From Hippopus hippopus (Eukaryota > Mollusca > Bivalvia > Cardiida > Cardiidae), in NCBI GenBank assembly GCA_946811185.2, contig OX328108.1, positions 33,292,493-33,356,492 of the forward strand: DNA of 64,000 bases, given 5' to 3'. A program made the position numbers and the translations under genes. Below are positions 39,428-50,406 of this stretch, piece after piece; the stretch's first letter is position 1; each line of letters opens with the position of its first letter. Below the pieces are notes generated by a model. The model was given only the letters and a program-made list of their open reading frames with translations, made no database searches and had not been told where the DNA came from.

Positions 39428-40258
39428 TATGGAACGCCATAACTGTCTTATGTTGTCATAAAACATTTCTTTTGGTGATATTTTAGATCGTCTAGTCGTT
39501 TTTTTATTCCATTATTTTATATATGCGTTACGAGGTGTGGTCTTTGCTTTACGTTATGTGGTCTTTATATCACGTGATGGTGTTTTTAGATTACGTTATG
39601 GTGTTAAATTGTTATGTTATGTAGTTTCCTCAATACCTTATGTAGTCTTCTTATTACGTTGTGGGGATATTATATGACGTGATGTGGTTTTGAGATTACG
39701 TTATGTGGTCTTTATATTACGTGATGGTGTTTTTAGATTACGTTATGGTGTTAAATTGTTATGTCATGTAGTCTTCGCATTACGTTTGGTAGTCTTCGAA
39801 TTACGTTGCGTTGTTATTATATTACGTGATGTGGTTTTGAAATTACGTCATGGCCTTTTCCTTAATCATTATGATGTCGTTTTAATACTTTGTATGGTAA
39901 AATTGTTGTATCATGCAGTTTTCACATTACGTTTTGTAGTCTTCTTATTACGTTGTGTGGTTATTATATGACGTGGTGTTGTTTTGAGATTATGTTATGG
40001 TCACTATTTATGAAAGCATTGTGAGCAAAGGAGAAAGTGCTTTTGTAAGCATTTTCTTCTTTCCCACAATGCTTTCTACTAAGTAAGATACTTATTTTAC
40101 CCAGTGCACAATCGCTTTGAATTTTCGTGTGCAACTTTTATTTTGGACAGGTCTGAAATTTTGTCGTTTGGTAATGGGTTAATATATCAAAGAATAAAGA
40201 CATTTGATATATAATCGATAGCTATCCGAAGGAACTCTATGTGTATTATTCTGTTTGG
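39428..40258 (+). repeat. left arm of the large inverted repeat
   Basis: Near-identical, inverted, to 48192-49022. Starts TATGGAACGCCATAACTG. Contains the minisatellite and a family A remnant (40007-40181) and stops at TTAA 40259-40262 where the 3.7-kb element is inserted. Confidence 0.93.
39525..40005 (+). repeat. 21-22 bp minisatellite (ACGTTATGTGGT type)
   Basis: About twenty units of the form TTACGTTATGTGGTCTTTATA, diverged from each other, with a higher-order repeat of about 147 bases (identical blocks at 39551 and 39698). It has open frames on this strand, but they are a by-product of the period. Confidence 0.9.
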
Positions 40259-40474
40259 TTAAAGGGCAAATCAACAAGTTTCAGATATGGTTAATTTTCA
40301 AATCTACACTTATCAAATGGTAACCTGGTAATGTTGTAATTAGAAAAAAAAAATTAGTAAAAGTACTTTTTTTCAATTCATATTTCTGCTTATTAATTTT
40401 TATTGCATCGCTTATCTCCCTTACTTATTTTTGCGTCCCTTGATTTGTGACGTCATAGGAGAGCTTGTTTCAAT

Positions 40475-40585
40475 ATGGACGTTGTTTACGGTAGTGAACT
40501 GAGCGATATTGAAGACGAAGAAATAGACGATTCTGGGCCGGTAAGGCCGTACATGTACGAGCCAATTTTTAAAGAATCTTATTAA
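40475..40585 (+). pseudogene. short acidic ORF in the Kolobok-like element
   Basis: Thirty-six codons: MDVVYGSELSDIEDEEIDD followed by a proline-aromatic motif RPYMYEP. A frame-shifted acidic stretch follows (SDDED). Acidic-then-PYxxEP starts are seen, as far as memory serves, at the front of P2X7-like zinc-module proteins of molluscs. This link is unverified. It could be exon 1 of the transposon gene. Confidence 0.45.
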
Positions 40586-41588
40586 GTTTCTGATGATGAG
40601 GATAAAAGTTAACTTTTCGCCCACTGATGACGAAAATGACGATGTTGTGCCGGACTTTTCAACGTGTTGAGTATTGCGCGCTATTGAAATACGTCTATTA
40701 CGGGGCGAACATCGCTTACAGAAATATTATTCTATACATGATAAAATTAAGTGTATGGCATAAACTTTGTTTCACGTGAAGCATTTTCAGTAGATTAACG
40801 GGCGGAATTAAACAAAAATAAAAATAAAAAAAAAACGGTTTCAAGACAGTTCCACGACAAGACAGTTCCCCGACACTTTTGAAGACATTTCCCCGACACT
40901 TTAGTTTCATGTCAAATAACCCTTTTCTTGACTTTTACGATTGATAATCGTGAGATGTTAGTTCTAACTATTTGTTGATGGGTCCTTGTTGATATTTGTA
41001 CCTTGTAAAGAATTCTGTAAACACTGACGGGTACAAGTTTATTCTCTCGTGGGTGAAGGGTTACACAATAAATCACGATTTTCATGAGAATAAGAATATT
41101 CTGAAATGCTGTTAACCAGCATGAAATTTGATAAAAGAATATGTTCCGAGATTATTAAGAGTTAATTCTCAAAATTATTTTGAAAATTATTTTAGTTGTA
41201 TTTCTTACCATACAGAAATACATGAACATCAGAGAGAGGGAGAGGGGATCTACCTGTGTGAAATACTTTTTTGCTGTTTACCTTGTACACATGATCCATT
41301 CAATGCAAAAATTTATCATACATGTACAGCTATTGTATGTTCCATATAGAGCTTCTCTGTGGAAGTCTTAAACTCTGAATTGTAATTTTTTCAGTTCTTG
41401 TTTGTCTTATGCAAATTGTTTCAATTTGGGTAAGTCTCAAATTGGTCTACCGTCTACTAGGGACTGAGCGGTTAATACTGACATTCCGGTCAAATTGCAA
41501 TATAGACGACTTCAGATTCATTGTAAAAACATAGAAAGAGCTGGTAACTATCAATTGGTCCGTTATACACAATATTTTCTTTTTTTAA

Positions 41589-41813
41589 CTCTTTACCAAA
41601 CGACAAAATATTAAACAGGTCCAAATTGAAATCACTTGCAGACGACAAAATAAAGTTAAATATTTCAAAAATTGAAATTTGTTTCCAGCAGAGTAGAAAA
41701 CATTGCAGGAATAGGAGAAAATGCTGGCTACCAGCATTGTCTCCGTTTCCTACAATGTTTTTAAAAGGCTTCTGTCTCAGGGTCGTAAAAACTAGGGATT
41801 GATTGTTAAAGGG
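41589..41813 (-). mobile_element. family A copy inside the 3.7-kb element
   Basis: TTAA 41585-41588 and 41814-41817; core GGAGAAAATGCTGGCTACC. Inserted after the host element arrived, or carried with it. Confidence 0.92.
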
Positions 41814-41934
41814 TTAAATATAAATCTCACACATTTGGCACGAGTTTTGTTTTGGTTCCCAGGAAGCAGTACCCGAAGAGATTAGTACGAGTTGTATGAA
41901 TTTGTTTCTCAAGAGATGTAAAATACATGTTTAA

Positions 41935-42161
41935 ATTGTTACCAAACGTCAAATTTATTGACTCAACTGAATTGAAAGCATTTGGAGTCAACAAATTAAA
42001 TTTTACTCACATGTTTGGACTTGTCTTTGATGGGGTAGAAAACATTGTAGAAAAAGGAGAAAATACTGGTTACCAGCATTTTCTCCTTTACCTACAATGT
42101 TTTCAAAAGGTTTTTCTTTCTTCACAAGGGTCGTTAAAACAAAGGATTGTTTGGTAAAGGG
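41935..42161 (-). mobile_element. family A copy inside the 3.7-kb element
   Basis: TTAA 41931-41934 and 42162-42165. The right flank has GTTAAACTAA twice in a row. Confidence 0.9.
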
Positions 42162-42264
42162 TTAAACTAAGTTAAACTAAATTCCAATAAACAATCACAT
42201 TTTATCGGTCATATTTAAATGCTGTGGACTTGAAATATTCTAATTTTTTATCATTTGGGTTAGG

Positions 42265-43165
42265 GTTAGACTAAACCCTTACACAGATGGCAAAACTTTA
42301 GACTTGTCCACTCCACACCGAAAGTATTTGCAGACCACAGATCAAATGTGGCCTTGACAATAGGTTTGAGGGTAGAAAATATTGTAGGAAAAGAGGATAA
42401 CTCTGGGTATCAGGACTTATTCCTTTTTTCACCCTGTCCTCAAAAGCCTTCTCCATTAGGGTGGTTGAAGGTCAGAATTTTGAGGTAAAAGAATTGGTGT
42501 GTGAGACTGGTCAAAAACATTCTGTTTCCTAATTTAAAAAAAAATGTGTTATTTTTAATTTTCTCACTTTTGTCTGATTATCAGAGAAAATGACTTGTGT
42601 CAAATGTGCATTTTCAAAATTTTCATACCGACAATTTCAAAACATTTTTCTCAGTAGCCTGTCTAGAAGACATAATATGGATAGGAAAAGGAAATATCCA
42701 CAAATCAAAAATTGTATAGATATAATTCAAAATTTGTTCAAAATGCATGTAAGTTGTCAAATCATTTTTAAGAGTGAAATGTCAAAGAGAAGTAGTGTAT
42801 GGGATAAAAGCTGTAACATGGGTTTACTGTCACAAACAAACATTACAGTGTAAAGGGGTGAGATATGCAAATGTTATGTAATCATGTCCTGTATTGTTTC
42901 AACTGGTCGGTGATGGATTAACATTTATGACCATGACCAGGGGTAGCCAGATACTGACTTCACCCTTTACCATACAAACCCTAGATCTAGTTTCCAATAC
43001 CCAAAGAAAGAGTGTTTGAAAAACAGTGTGGGAAGAAAATGATGTTTGCTGTTCAAAGAATGATTATTATCCCTTGAAAGTTTACATCATTTGAACAATG
43101 TCGACTTTGTTATTTGCAAAATTTATGTTATGAATTTGGATGAATCTATAATTTTGTTAAATGTT
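42265..43165. repeat. two decayed family A copies and spacer
   Basis: 42265-42490 (minus) keeps AAACTTTAGACTTGTCCA and 'gtatttgcagaccac'. 42962-43165 (plus) keeps CCCTTTACCATACAAACCC and a collapsed core. The spacer 42500-42960 holds no recognised feature. Confidence 0.6.
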
Positions 43166-43319
43166 GAAATCATTTGGAAAAGGGAGAAAACGGCAGCAAT
43201 TTCTCCTTTGTTCAGAATGAAGCGATAATGTAGAAAAGGGTAAAATAGTACAAATAACAATTCATGTATTCCAATTTCAAGAAAAAAAGAAATTACCTAC
43301 TTCATGTTGGATTTTCTTT

Positions 43320-43653
43320 TTGGAAATTGCCGTTGCGGAATGTCTGTCTTTCGGAGTTTCGACTCGGAGTTTCGAATAATGTCGGCACAGCGTCAGGTTT
43401 TAACCGCAGCCTAAAATTCCTATTACCAACTTCTTTTGCGAGTTTTAGACTTATTAAGAACTGACTGTCATTGAAGTATTTCAGACACAATTTCGAATGA
43501 ACCGATGGCAAAAAAATCCGTCGCTACTGTCCGGCCCCGGTTTAAACGTTGAATCCATAGTTTCCTCCTTTTTAATTCCTTCGGAAATTTGAAAATACTA
43601 ATTCTATGAGTTCCCGAATCGACGTTGCAGCCATAGGCTGCACAATTTACCAT
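43320..43653 (-). pseudogene. broken THAP zinc-finger domain
   Basis: The THAP fold binds DNA through a C2CH zinc site and occurs in Kolobok and P-type transposases and in host factors. From 43653 leftwards: MVNCAAYGCNVDSG (first two Cys), FKFPKELKRRKLWIQRLNR, then a frame break near 43510. The other frame continues SKLCLKYFNDSQF (third Cys, with Tyr where His is expected) and LKPDAVPTLF, the typical AVPTLF end. One frameshift plus loss of the zinc-binding His indicate a dead copy. It lies near the right end of the 3.7-kb element, reading inwards. Confidence 0.85.
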
Positions 43654-43975
43654 TTTTTCGACTCAATTCTCAGTTAATACTCAGATATCTGCATACAATC
43701 ATCCGCGTTCCTACTTTATGTCTACTGACGGTATACACAGACTGACTCGACAATGACGTCACACATGCACGGGAGATAAGCGAATCAGGGGAAGTAAGCC
43801 ATGTACCATTTTTAGGGCCGTATATCAGCGTGACAATTCGGCCGTGGTTTATGGCATGTTACAGGGAGGTATTTATGAAAAATGACGGACACATGTTTAA
43901 CTGACATCATTTGCAGCTGATTAAAGGAAAAAAAAAAAACAGTCTGGTCAAAATATTTTAGGATTTGCCCTTTAA

Positions 43976-44260
43976 GTTCGACAAAAAATGACAAAAAGTT
44001 GAAACCAATCCAAATGATTTTCACATGCAGCCGTTATTATCTATACCCATTATAGCCCAGTTTTGAACGCCATATTAACTCTTTCACAACTGAATAAATA
44101 AATTGTATTTGTTCATTGGCTAAAAATACACTTCCATTGCAAGATGAAGAAATGGTTCATTTATAATCTAGAATGAAAATGTGGACAATGTGGATCAGAG
44201 ATCAGACTGCACGTTCTGTGCAGTCTGATCTTGATCTACACTGTCCACAAAAGCTCCTTG
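43976..44260 (+). repeat. left arm of the inverted repeat, continued
   Basis: Inverted match to 47903-48187. It contains a family-B-like palindrome (GATCAGAGATCAGACTGCAC..GTGCAGTCTGATCTTGATC). Confidence 0.93.
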
Positions 44261-45324
44261 TGTCGTCAACATTAAGGAAAGAGTTTTAATAAATAACGCA
44301 TCTATACCTTAACTAACATTATTTCGTTGAAAATGGCTTCATCAACAGAAACTTTTGATCCACCCGACGCAGATGGGTTTGCGTCGACTAATCACGGATA
44401 ACATAAATAATGGTTTTGCTGACATCAAAATGGGAACATGGTGGGGTCAGAGGGGTCCGGAACCCCCGCCCCCCCCATCCCCCCCCCCTAGAATTTTCAG
44501 AGTAACCATTGTCTGCAAGGAAAATTTACCAAGTACCAACAACATAGAATTAGCTGACAAAAATCGAGCGATATACCATGTTGTCTCTTGTCTTTTTTTT
44601 TTTTTTTTAATCTTACTGGGATATTGACTCTCGGTCGCTTTATGAAGGTTTCTGCCTTATAGAGGTGGTCTCTCAGACAAGGCTGATTGCGTTTAGTTTC
44701 AGTTCATAAACTTATTTCGGATTTTCCGGAATACCCCCCCCCCCCCCGGCAAAAAATCCTCGATCCGCCCTTGGGGAAACTTCACATTGTGTTTTCATTT
44801 CAGACTCAATTATTGATTTCAAATACTTTATTGTTATTAAAAATTCGACCATATTAATTTTTTCGGGGCATATAGGTGTGTCTCTGGGGTACATTCTAGG
44901 TCTATTCGTCGTTTGCCTGCATGCCGAAACAAGAGAGAGATAGAGAGAGCGAGAGAGAGATATGCCGTTAGAAAACAGTTTCGTCAAAGGTTAAGTTCAA
45001 ACTGCTTTAGCTAATCTGATCAGTGATTCTTTGTCGATATTTGGAACACGAATCGTGTGACAAAATGACGTCAGGAGGCTAGTCAACGTTGGTTTAAGCT
45101 TTGTGTTGTTTGGAATCTTGTGAGCATTTATTTGATAAACGTAAACATTTTGAACTGGTTCATTTAACATTTAACTCACCGTTATCATTCAATGACTTGA
45201 GCGTCGTGAAGTTTGACATGGCTTGCTTACATAACGTTGATTCACCATTAAAATCAAAGCGTTGAGAACGCTGATGTGGCATTTGTCAAGGAAGCCACTG
45301 TGTAGAATTAATAATTTGAAAACA
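44261..45324. other. spacer with polypyrimidine and GA tracts
   Basis: Poly-C runs at about 44462-44489 and 44735-44748, a poly-T run near 44592, and (GAGA)n at 44930-44960. 'aaaaaatcctcgatccgccc' beside the second C-run resembles ends of retroposed repeats. No gene was found. Confidence 0.5.
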
Positions 45325-46652
45325 GGAGGGCCATGATGGCCCTGGATCGCTCACCTGAGTCAATAGGCGAAATTCACTCCACGAGCGTAATTCAATTTCT
45401 GACCAATTGTCTGGTCAATTGAGCTTAAAATGTGGCCTCTGGAGTGTCCACAAGGAATTTCCTGAAGTTGACCTAGTGACCTAATTTATCACCCGATGTG
45501 ACTCAATTTAGAACTCGTCAAAACATTTATCAAGACAAACATTCTGAACAGTTTTCAAGTTAATTCAGCAATAAACGTGGCCTCTAGAGTGCCCACAAGG
45601 TATTTCTTAAATTTGACTAAGTGACCTAGTTCATGACCCCAGGTGACCCAATTCCAAACTCACCCAATATTTCATCCAAACAAATATTCTGACCAATTTT
45701 CAAGTCAATTGAGCAAAAAATATGGCCTCTAGAGTGCCCACAAAGTATTAGTTTAATTTAACCTTGAGACCTAATTTATGACCCCAGGTGACCCAATTTT
45801 GAACTGACTGAACACGTTGTGCTCAGGTGGGCTAACAAACTTAGAACAGGTTCACTACATACCAAATAACAAAGCTCTATGCTTTCCAGTTTTAGAAAAG
45901 ACGAATTTTAAAGTTTTCCTTCTTTGTTCCTTTGTTCGAACTTGTGACCCCCGGGGCAGGGCCACTTTTGACCCCAGCGGGATCATTGAACAAACTTGGT
46001 AGAGGTCCACTAGGAATTGCTACATACCAAATATCAAAGCTCCACACCTTCCAGTTTTAGGGAAGAAGAATTTTAAAGTTTTCCTTCTTTGTTCCTATGT
46101 TCGAAATTGTGACCCCTGGAGCGGGGCCAGTTTTGACCCCAGGGGCATCATATGAACAAAATTGGTAGAGGTCCACTAGGAGATGCTAGATGCCAAATAT
46201 CACAGCTCCATGCCTTCCAGTTTCAGAGAAGAAGAATTTTAAAGTTTTCTTTCCTTGTTCCTATGTTCGAACTTGTGACCCCCGGGGCGGGGCCAGTTTT
46301 AACCCCAGGGGTATCATATGAACAAACTTGGTAGAGGTCCACTAGGAGATGCTACATACCAAATATCAAAGCTCTACGCCTTCTAATGTCAGAGAAGAAG
46401 ATTTTCAAAGATTTTGCTATTTTTTTTTCTTTCTGTTACCATAGCAACCAGAGTTAAGGGTGGAATTCAATCTCTTGAACAACCTTGGTAGAGCTTCACC
46501 CAAGGAACATCCCTGCCAAATTTCACCAAGATTGGCCCAGCGGTTTAGGAGTAGAAGATGTTTAAAGGAATTGTGGACAGACGGACAGATGGATGCCGGA
46601 CAATGACCGATCACAATACCTCACCTTAGTACTTCGTGCTCAGGTGAGCTAA
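45325..46652 (-). mobile_element. Helitron-like element with two tandem arrays
   Basis: One end is GGAGGGCCATGATGGCCCTG, a hairpin; the other is GTGCTCAGGTGAGCTAAAAA. The interior has three units of about 145 bp (GTGGCCTCT..GAGTGCCCACAAGG..TGACCTA) and then four of about 160 bp (TGTGACCCC..GGGGC.GGGCCA..GGTAGAGGTCCACTAGG). Read on the minus strand, the 5' TCACCTGAGC and 3' hairpin fit a non-autonomous Helitron; CTRR is not clear. Confidence 0.65.
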
Positions 46653-47902
46653 AAAATAGAGAAATATTATTTAAATATTAACTTGAAAATCAACCTCCTA
46701 AGCAAATTAATACGTCTCTTTGGTTAAAGGGAGATTACTGGTGCCTAAGTTTGCGTTATTTGTGTATTGGTGGTCTCCCTTTGATCTTTCAAGAGGAGTC
46801 AGGAGTAACGTCCCTTGACGGAAGGATGCACGATGGGTAGAGAGGGAAGCCATGTAAATATATTGAATTCAATTAAGTTTATACCTGAATACTATGATTT
46901 TGAGATATCTTTGGCCGTCAGGACCTAATGCCCAACATTACAATAAAGTTTTCTTCCTGTAAATATTCATGCACAATCAAATGAGTAGCGTGCAATCATG
47001 GGACGAACAAGCCCAGGGACGAACTGGTTTTGGAACGAACAACCCCGGAAGCAAAGCGGTCAGAAGACAAATTTTGTGCATATCATTGCGCCAATAGAAG
47101 GCTATGAAGAGGTGAAGCTATTTTTACTCAAAAAGAAGTATTTCCACGATCGACAGCCTTTTGCAGTTTATTTCAATACGCCATTTCCAATATCTGAGTG
47201 CTATTGAAAAACTCATTTGTCTTGAAAAATTGAGTTTAATTGGGTTTACTTCCTTCGGTTTTGGACAAAATACCATACATGGTCTTCAAAATTCAATATT
47301 GAACATTTATTATTGATCTCATAGTGGCATTGTCTTCGACAAATGCCACAAAAATAATAACTAGATCTAGTAGTAAATAAATAAATAACATTTCATGTTT
47401 GTAAAAAGAATGAAAATATTTCATGATCCACAAATCGGCTTTTAAGATCAGAAAGACCCGGATTCATTTTATTTTCGCAGGGGACCCCTGTCTTCCGATA
47501 AGGGGCTCTGCATCCCTAATCCTCGATAGAGGACGGCTTCCAGACCCCAGATTCCCCTTCCACAATTGTGTAAGTTGAAAAAAGCTCCTACTACGCGGCT
47601 GGCCTATCAAAAGAAGTAGCCAATCAGGAGCGTCGAAATAGGTTCCAGTGATTCCGCCATTTCTTAAGTTGAAGGACGATTGAGGTGACGTAAACGGTGT
47701 CACATTTCCTTACATAGCCGAACGATTAGTCCTCACCACGTCGTAATGAAGAAACGACATCACGTCATGTTATAACCACACAACGTAACAAGAAGAATAC
47801 CATAAGGCAATATGAAAACAACTCGACAAAGTAATTAAACCAAACAAAATATTTAAAGGACATCACCATAATTAAAGAGAATAACATAACGTAATGCCGG
47901 AA
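46653..47902. other. spacer, no gene recognised
   Basis: An open frame at 46998-47207 has no family resemblance. The minisatellite reappears at about 47735-47900 in the minus sense (ACACAACGTAACAAGAAGAA), just outside the inverted-repeat match. Confidence 0.45.
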
Positions 47903-49022
47903 CAAGGAGCTTTTGTGGACAGTGTAGATCAAGATCAGACTGCACAGAACGTGCAGTCTGATCTCTGATCCACATTGTCCACATTTTCATTCTAGATTAT
48001 AAATGAACTGTTTCTTCATCTTGCAATGAAAGTGTATTTTTAGCCAATGAACAAATACAATTTATTTATTCGGTAGTGAAAGAGTTAATATGGCGTTCTA
48101 AACTGGGCTATAAGGGGTATAGATAATAACGGCTGCATGTGAAAATCATTTGGATTGGTTTCAACTTTTTGTCATTTTTTGTCGAACTTAACCAAACAGA
48201 ATAATACACATATAGTTCCTTCGGATAGCTATCGATTATATATCAAATGTCTTTATTCTTTGATATATTAACCCATTACCAAACGACAAAATTTCAGACC
48301 TGTCCAAAATAAAAGTTGCACACGAAAATTCAAAGCGATTGTGCACTGGGTAAAATAAGTATCTTACTTAGTAGAAAGCATTGTGGGAAAGAAGAAATTG
48401 CTTACAAAAGCACTTTCTCCTTTGCTCACAATGCTTTCATAAATAATGACCATAACATAATCTCAAAACAACACCACGTCATATAATAACCACACAACGT
48501 AATAAGAAGACTACAAAACGTAATGTGAAAACTGCATGATACAACAATTTTACCATACAATGTATTAAAACGACATCATAATGATTAAGGAAAAGGCCAT
48601 AACGTAATTTCAAAACCATATCACGTAATATAATAACAACACAACGTAATACGAAGACTACCAAACGTAATGTGAAAACTACATGACATAACAATTTAAC
48701 ACCATAACGTAATCTAAAAACACCATCACGTAATATAAAGACCACATAACGTAATCTCAAAACCACATCACGTCATATAATATCCCCACAACGTAATAAG
48801 AAGACTACATAAGGTATTGAGGAAACTACATGACATGACAATTTAACACCATAACGTAATCTAAAAACACCATCACGTAATATAAAGACCACATAACGTA
48901 AAGCAAAGACCACACCTCGTAACGCATATATGAAATAATGGAATAAAAAAACGACTAGACGATCTAAAATATCACATAAAGAAATGTTTTATGACAACAT
49001 AAGACAGTTATGGCGTTCCATA
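47903..49022 (-). repeat. right arm of the large inverted repeat (uninterrupted)
   Basis: Reverse complement of 39428-40262 joined to 43976-44260. It has a single TTAA (48188-48191) where the left arm holds the 3.7-kb element. In a 288-base stretch the two arms differ at only 5 of 95 conceptual codons, so the duplication is young or has been kept similar by gene conversion. Confidence 0.93.
48470..48920 (-). repeat. minisatellite, right arm
   Basis: Same 21-22 bp unit as 39525-40005, inverted (ACATAACGTAATCTAAAAAC etc.). Confidence 0.9.
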
Positions 49023-49169
49023 AGACTAGCTAGATTCCTAACAGTTGTGCACTGTGAAATTTTACTTTGATTATTTCACTTTATATTTCACATCATGAAT
49101 TCGTAATGTATAGAAAATAAGCAAAACCACTGCCATTAGGGCGATTCGGGCCCTCAAGGGCCTCTAGTT

Positions 49170-50117
49170 TTTTTTTTTCAAGTCGGTGCAGTCAATTTTA
49201 ACAACCGGTCGGGCGTGACGGCTGTTGTGGAAGGTGGGGCGGCTAAAAATAGATCTGGTATATGATTTGAGTCATACCAACATGTATCCTATTACGCTGA
49301 GTGCGACGTGGATCAGACTGGCGAGTTCTTGTGGCAGATATAGGCCACATACAGTGAATTACGTTTTGATCGACTGGGGAGGTACTGAATATATCTCCAC
49401 CCCGTTGTGGCAAATTACATGTATATTGAGTGGGATCTGTACGTTTAAATCAGGAAGGTCAGGGATCGTATATACACAGGGATCGTATATACACATGTAT
49501 ATATACGATCCCTGGGAAGGTTGAAGAGGTAGTTTGGGATGATTGTGCAGAATTTCAATATTTTCAGGAAGATCTCATTACGTTGAGTGCGACTCGGATA
49601 ACAGCAGTACGTGATAAATTCACGGGCGTAGATTTCTTGTTTTAGATCATTATGACATGCGTCTTAGTTTGAGCTTAGACCATTCACAACCATATTATGT
49701 TTTTGACAATTCCGAGTTTCAATGATGTGAAAGACGTGTTTAACCCTTTCCCCCTCCTCTCTCTCTCTCTCTCTCATGATATACACATAAAAATGAGGGA
49801 AGTGATACGGTAATTAGATACACAAAGTAATAATAAAGGCGACCCTTTCCGGTTACAACCGAACCAGTTATATATAGCGAGACTGACAGGTCCAGCCGTG
49901 TTTTACCTCTATAAAAGAATAGATTTTCCCGACAGTAAGTCAATCCGCGAATAAACCTCGAAGAATTAACAACACAAAATTTCTACTCCACTGCTCGGAT
50001 AGCGAACTTCATAATCAAGTAAGTAGGCCTATGCTTTTTTTTTCGGGGGGGGGGCGGGGGCGGGGGGGAAAGCAATATTAGCTAATCGGATTCGTAATAT
50101 TACACCTTTATACTTTT
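49170..50117. other. unassigned sequence with hairpin and microsatellites
   Basis: A hairpin lies at 49462-49513 (GGGATCGTATATACACA twice, then TGTATATATACGATCCC). A direct repeat of TTACG.TGAGTGCGAC.CGGAT occurs at about 49290 and 49575. There is a (CT)n run at 49754-49776 and a G-rich run at 50044-50068. Confidence 0.55.
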
Positions 50118-50132
50118 ACTTTAGAATAGTAG

Positions 50133-50391
50133 CCCGCCCGGGTGGCTCAGTGGTGAGCGTGTCGGACTCATGACCTGGTGGTTGTGAGTTCGATACCCGG
50201 TTGAGGCGAACTTTCTTTCCGGCGTATTTTCGCCTCTCACCTTTGCTGAAGCATGTGAGAAAAGTAGTCGGTGGCTTTGGAAAGAAAGTTGTGTTAGTAC
50301 TGGTGTGAGAAAGCCAGGAAACATATGTGCGTCACCGACCGCCATGATATGACCTTAGCTGTTAAAGTGGCGTTAAACCCCAATACAACCA
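50133..50391 (+). mobile_element. tRNA-derived SINE, complete, 15-bp TSD
   Basis: The exact duplication ACTTTAGAATAGTAG is at 50118-50132 and 50392-50406. The A box GGTGGCTCAGTGGTGAGCG and B box GGTTCGATACCC analogue (GAGTTCGATACCC) are present. The body is as at 23898-24161 and the end is AACCCCAATACAACC. It appears to be one of the youngest SINEs in the window. Confidence 0.95.
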
Positions 50392-50406
50392 ACTTTAGAA
50401 TAGTAG

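Larger units (their letters stand above)
40263..43971. mobile_element. 3.7-kb Kolobok-like DNA transposon with THAP domain
   Basis: Length 3,709 bp. TTAA duplicated at 40259-40262 and 43972-43975. Ends are AGGGCAAATC and, inverted, AGGGCAAATC. The right arm of the large inverted repeat shows the empty site (a single TTAA at 48188-48191). Inside are a short acidic ORF, three family A copies and a broken THAP domain. TTAA target, AGGG ends and THAP are the hallmarks of the Kolobok (T2) superfamily. The catalytic part of the transposase was not recognised, so the copy is defective or a deletion derivative. Confidence 0.85.
38860..49028. mobile_element. 10.2-kb insert with long inverted repeat
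   Basis: Flanked by the direct repeat GCTAGATTCCTA (38848-38859 and 49029-49040). It holds a 1.1-kb inverted repeat: right arm 47903-49022, left arm 39428-40258 plus 43976-44260. The middle is 44261-47902. The right arm ends 6 bases from the flank, while the left arm starts 568 bases in. The insert is therefore either asymmetric or compound. Layout (long arms built of short tandem units) recalls foldback transposons. No transposase for it was recognised. Confidence 0.65.
38326..49167 (+). mobile_element. Helitron-like element split by a 10.2-kb insert
   Basis: Left part 38326-38859 (AGCTTTACCGGTCAGCAAAA.., then tandem units as at 35.1 kb) and right part 49041-49167 (ATCATGAATTCGTAATGTAT.. 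to GGGCCCTCAAGGGCCTCTAG) together match the element at 35078-36084. Everything between them is later insertion. Confidence 0.75.

Noticed and set aside
39684..39971. Repetitive protein of LRxVVF units, also at 48479-48766
   Set aside because: It is produced by the 21-22 bp minisatellite staying open in one frame; unit length and variation are not those of a coding repeat.
46998..47207. 69-codon frame beginning MGRTSPGTNW
   Set aside because: No recognised domain and no exon signals; too short to support.
38860..49028. The 10.2-kb insert as a LINE or Polinton because of its 12-bp flanking repeat
   Set aside because: No poly-A or LINE tail at either border and no 6-bp Polinton-type duplication with matching termini; the class is left open.
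49225..49645. Overlapping open frames of 70-100 codons
   Set aside because: No family resemblance, no splice signals or codon pattern, and they overlap the hairpin repeat.
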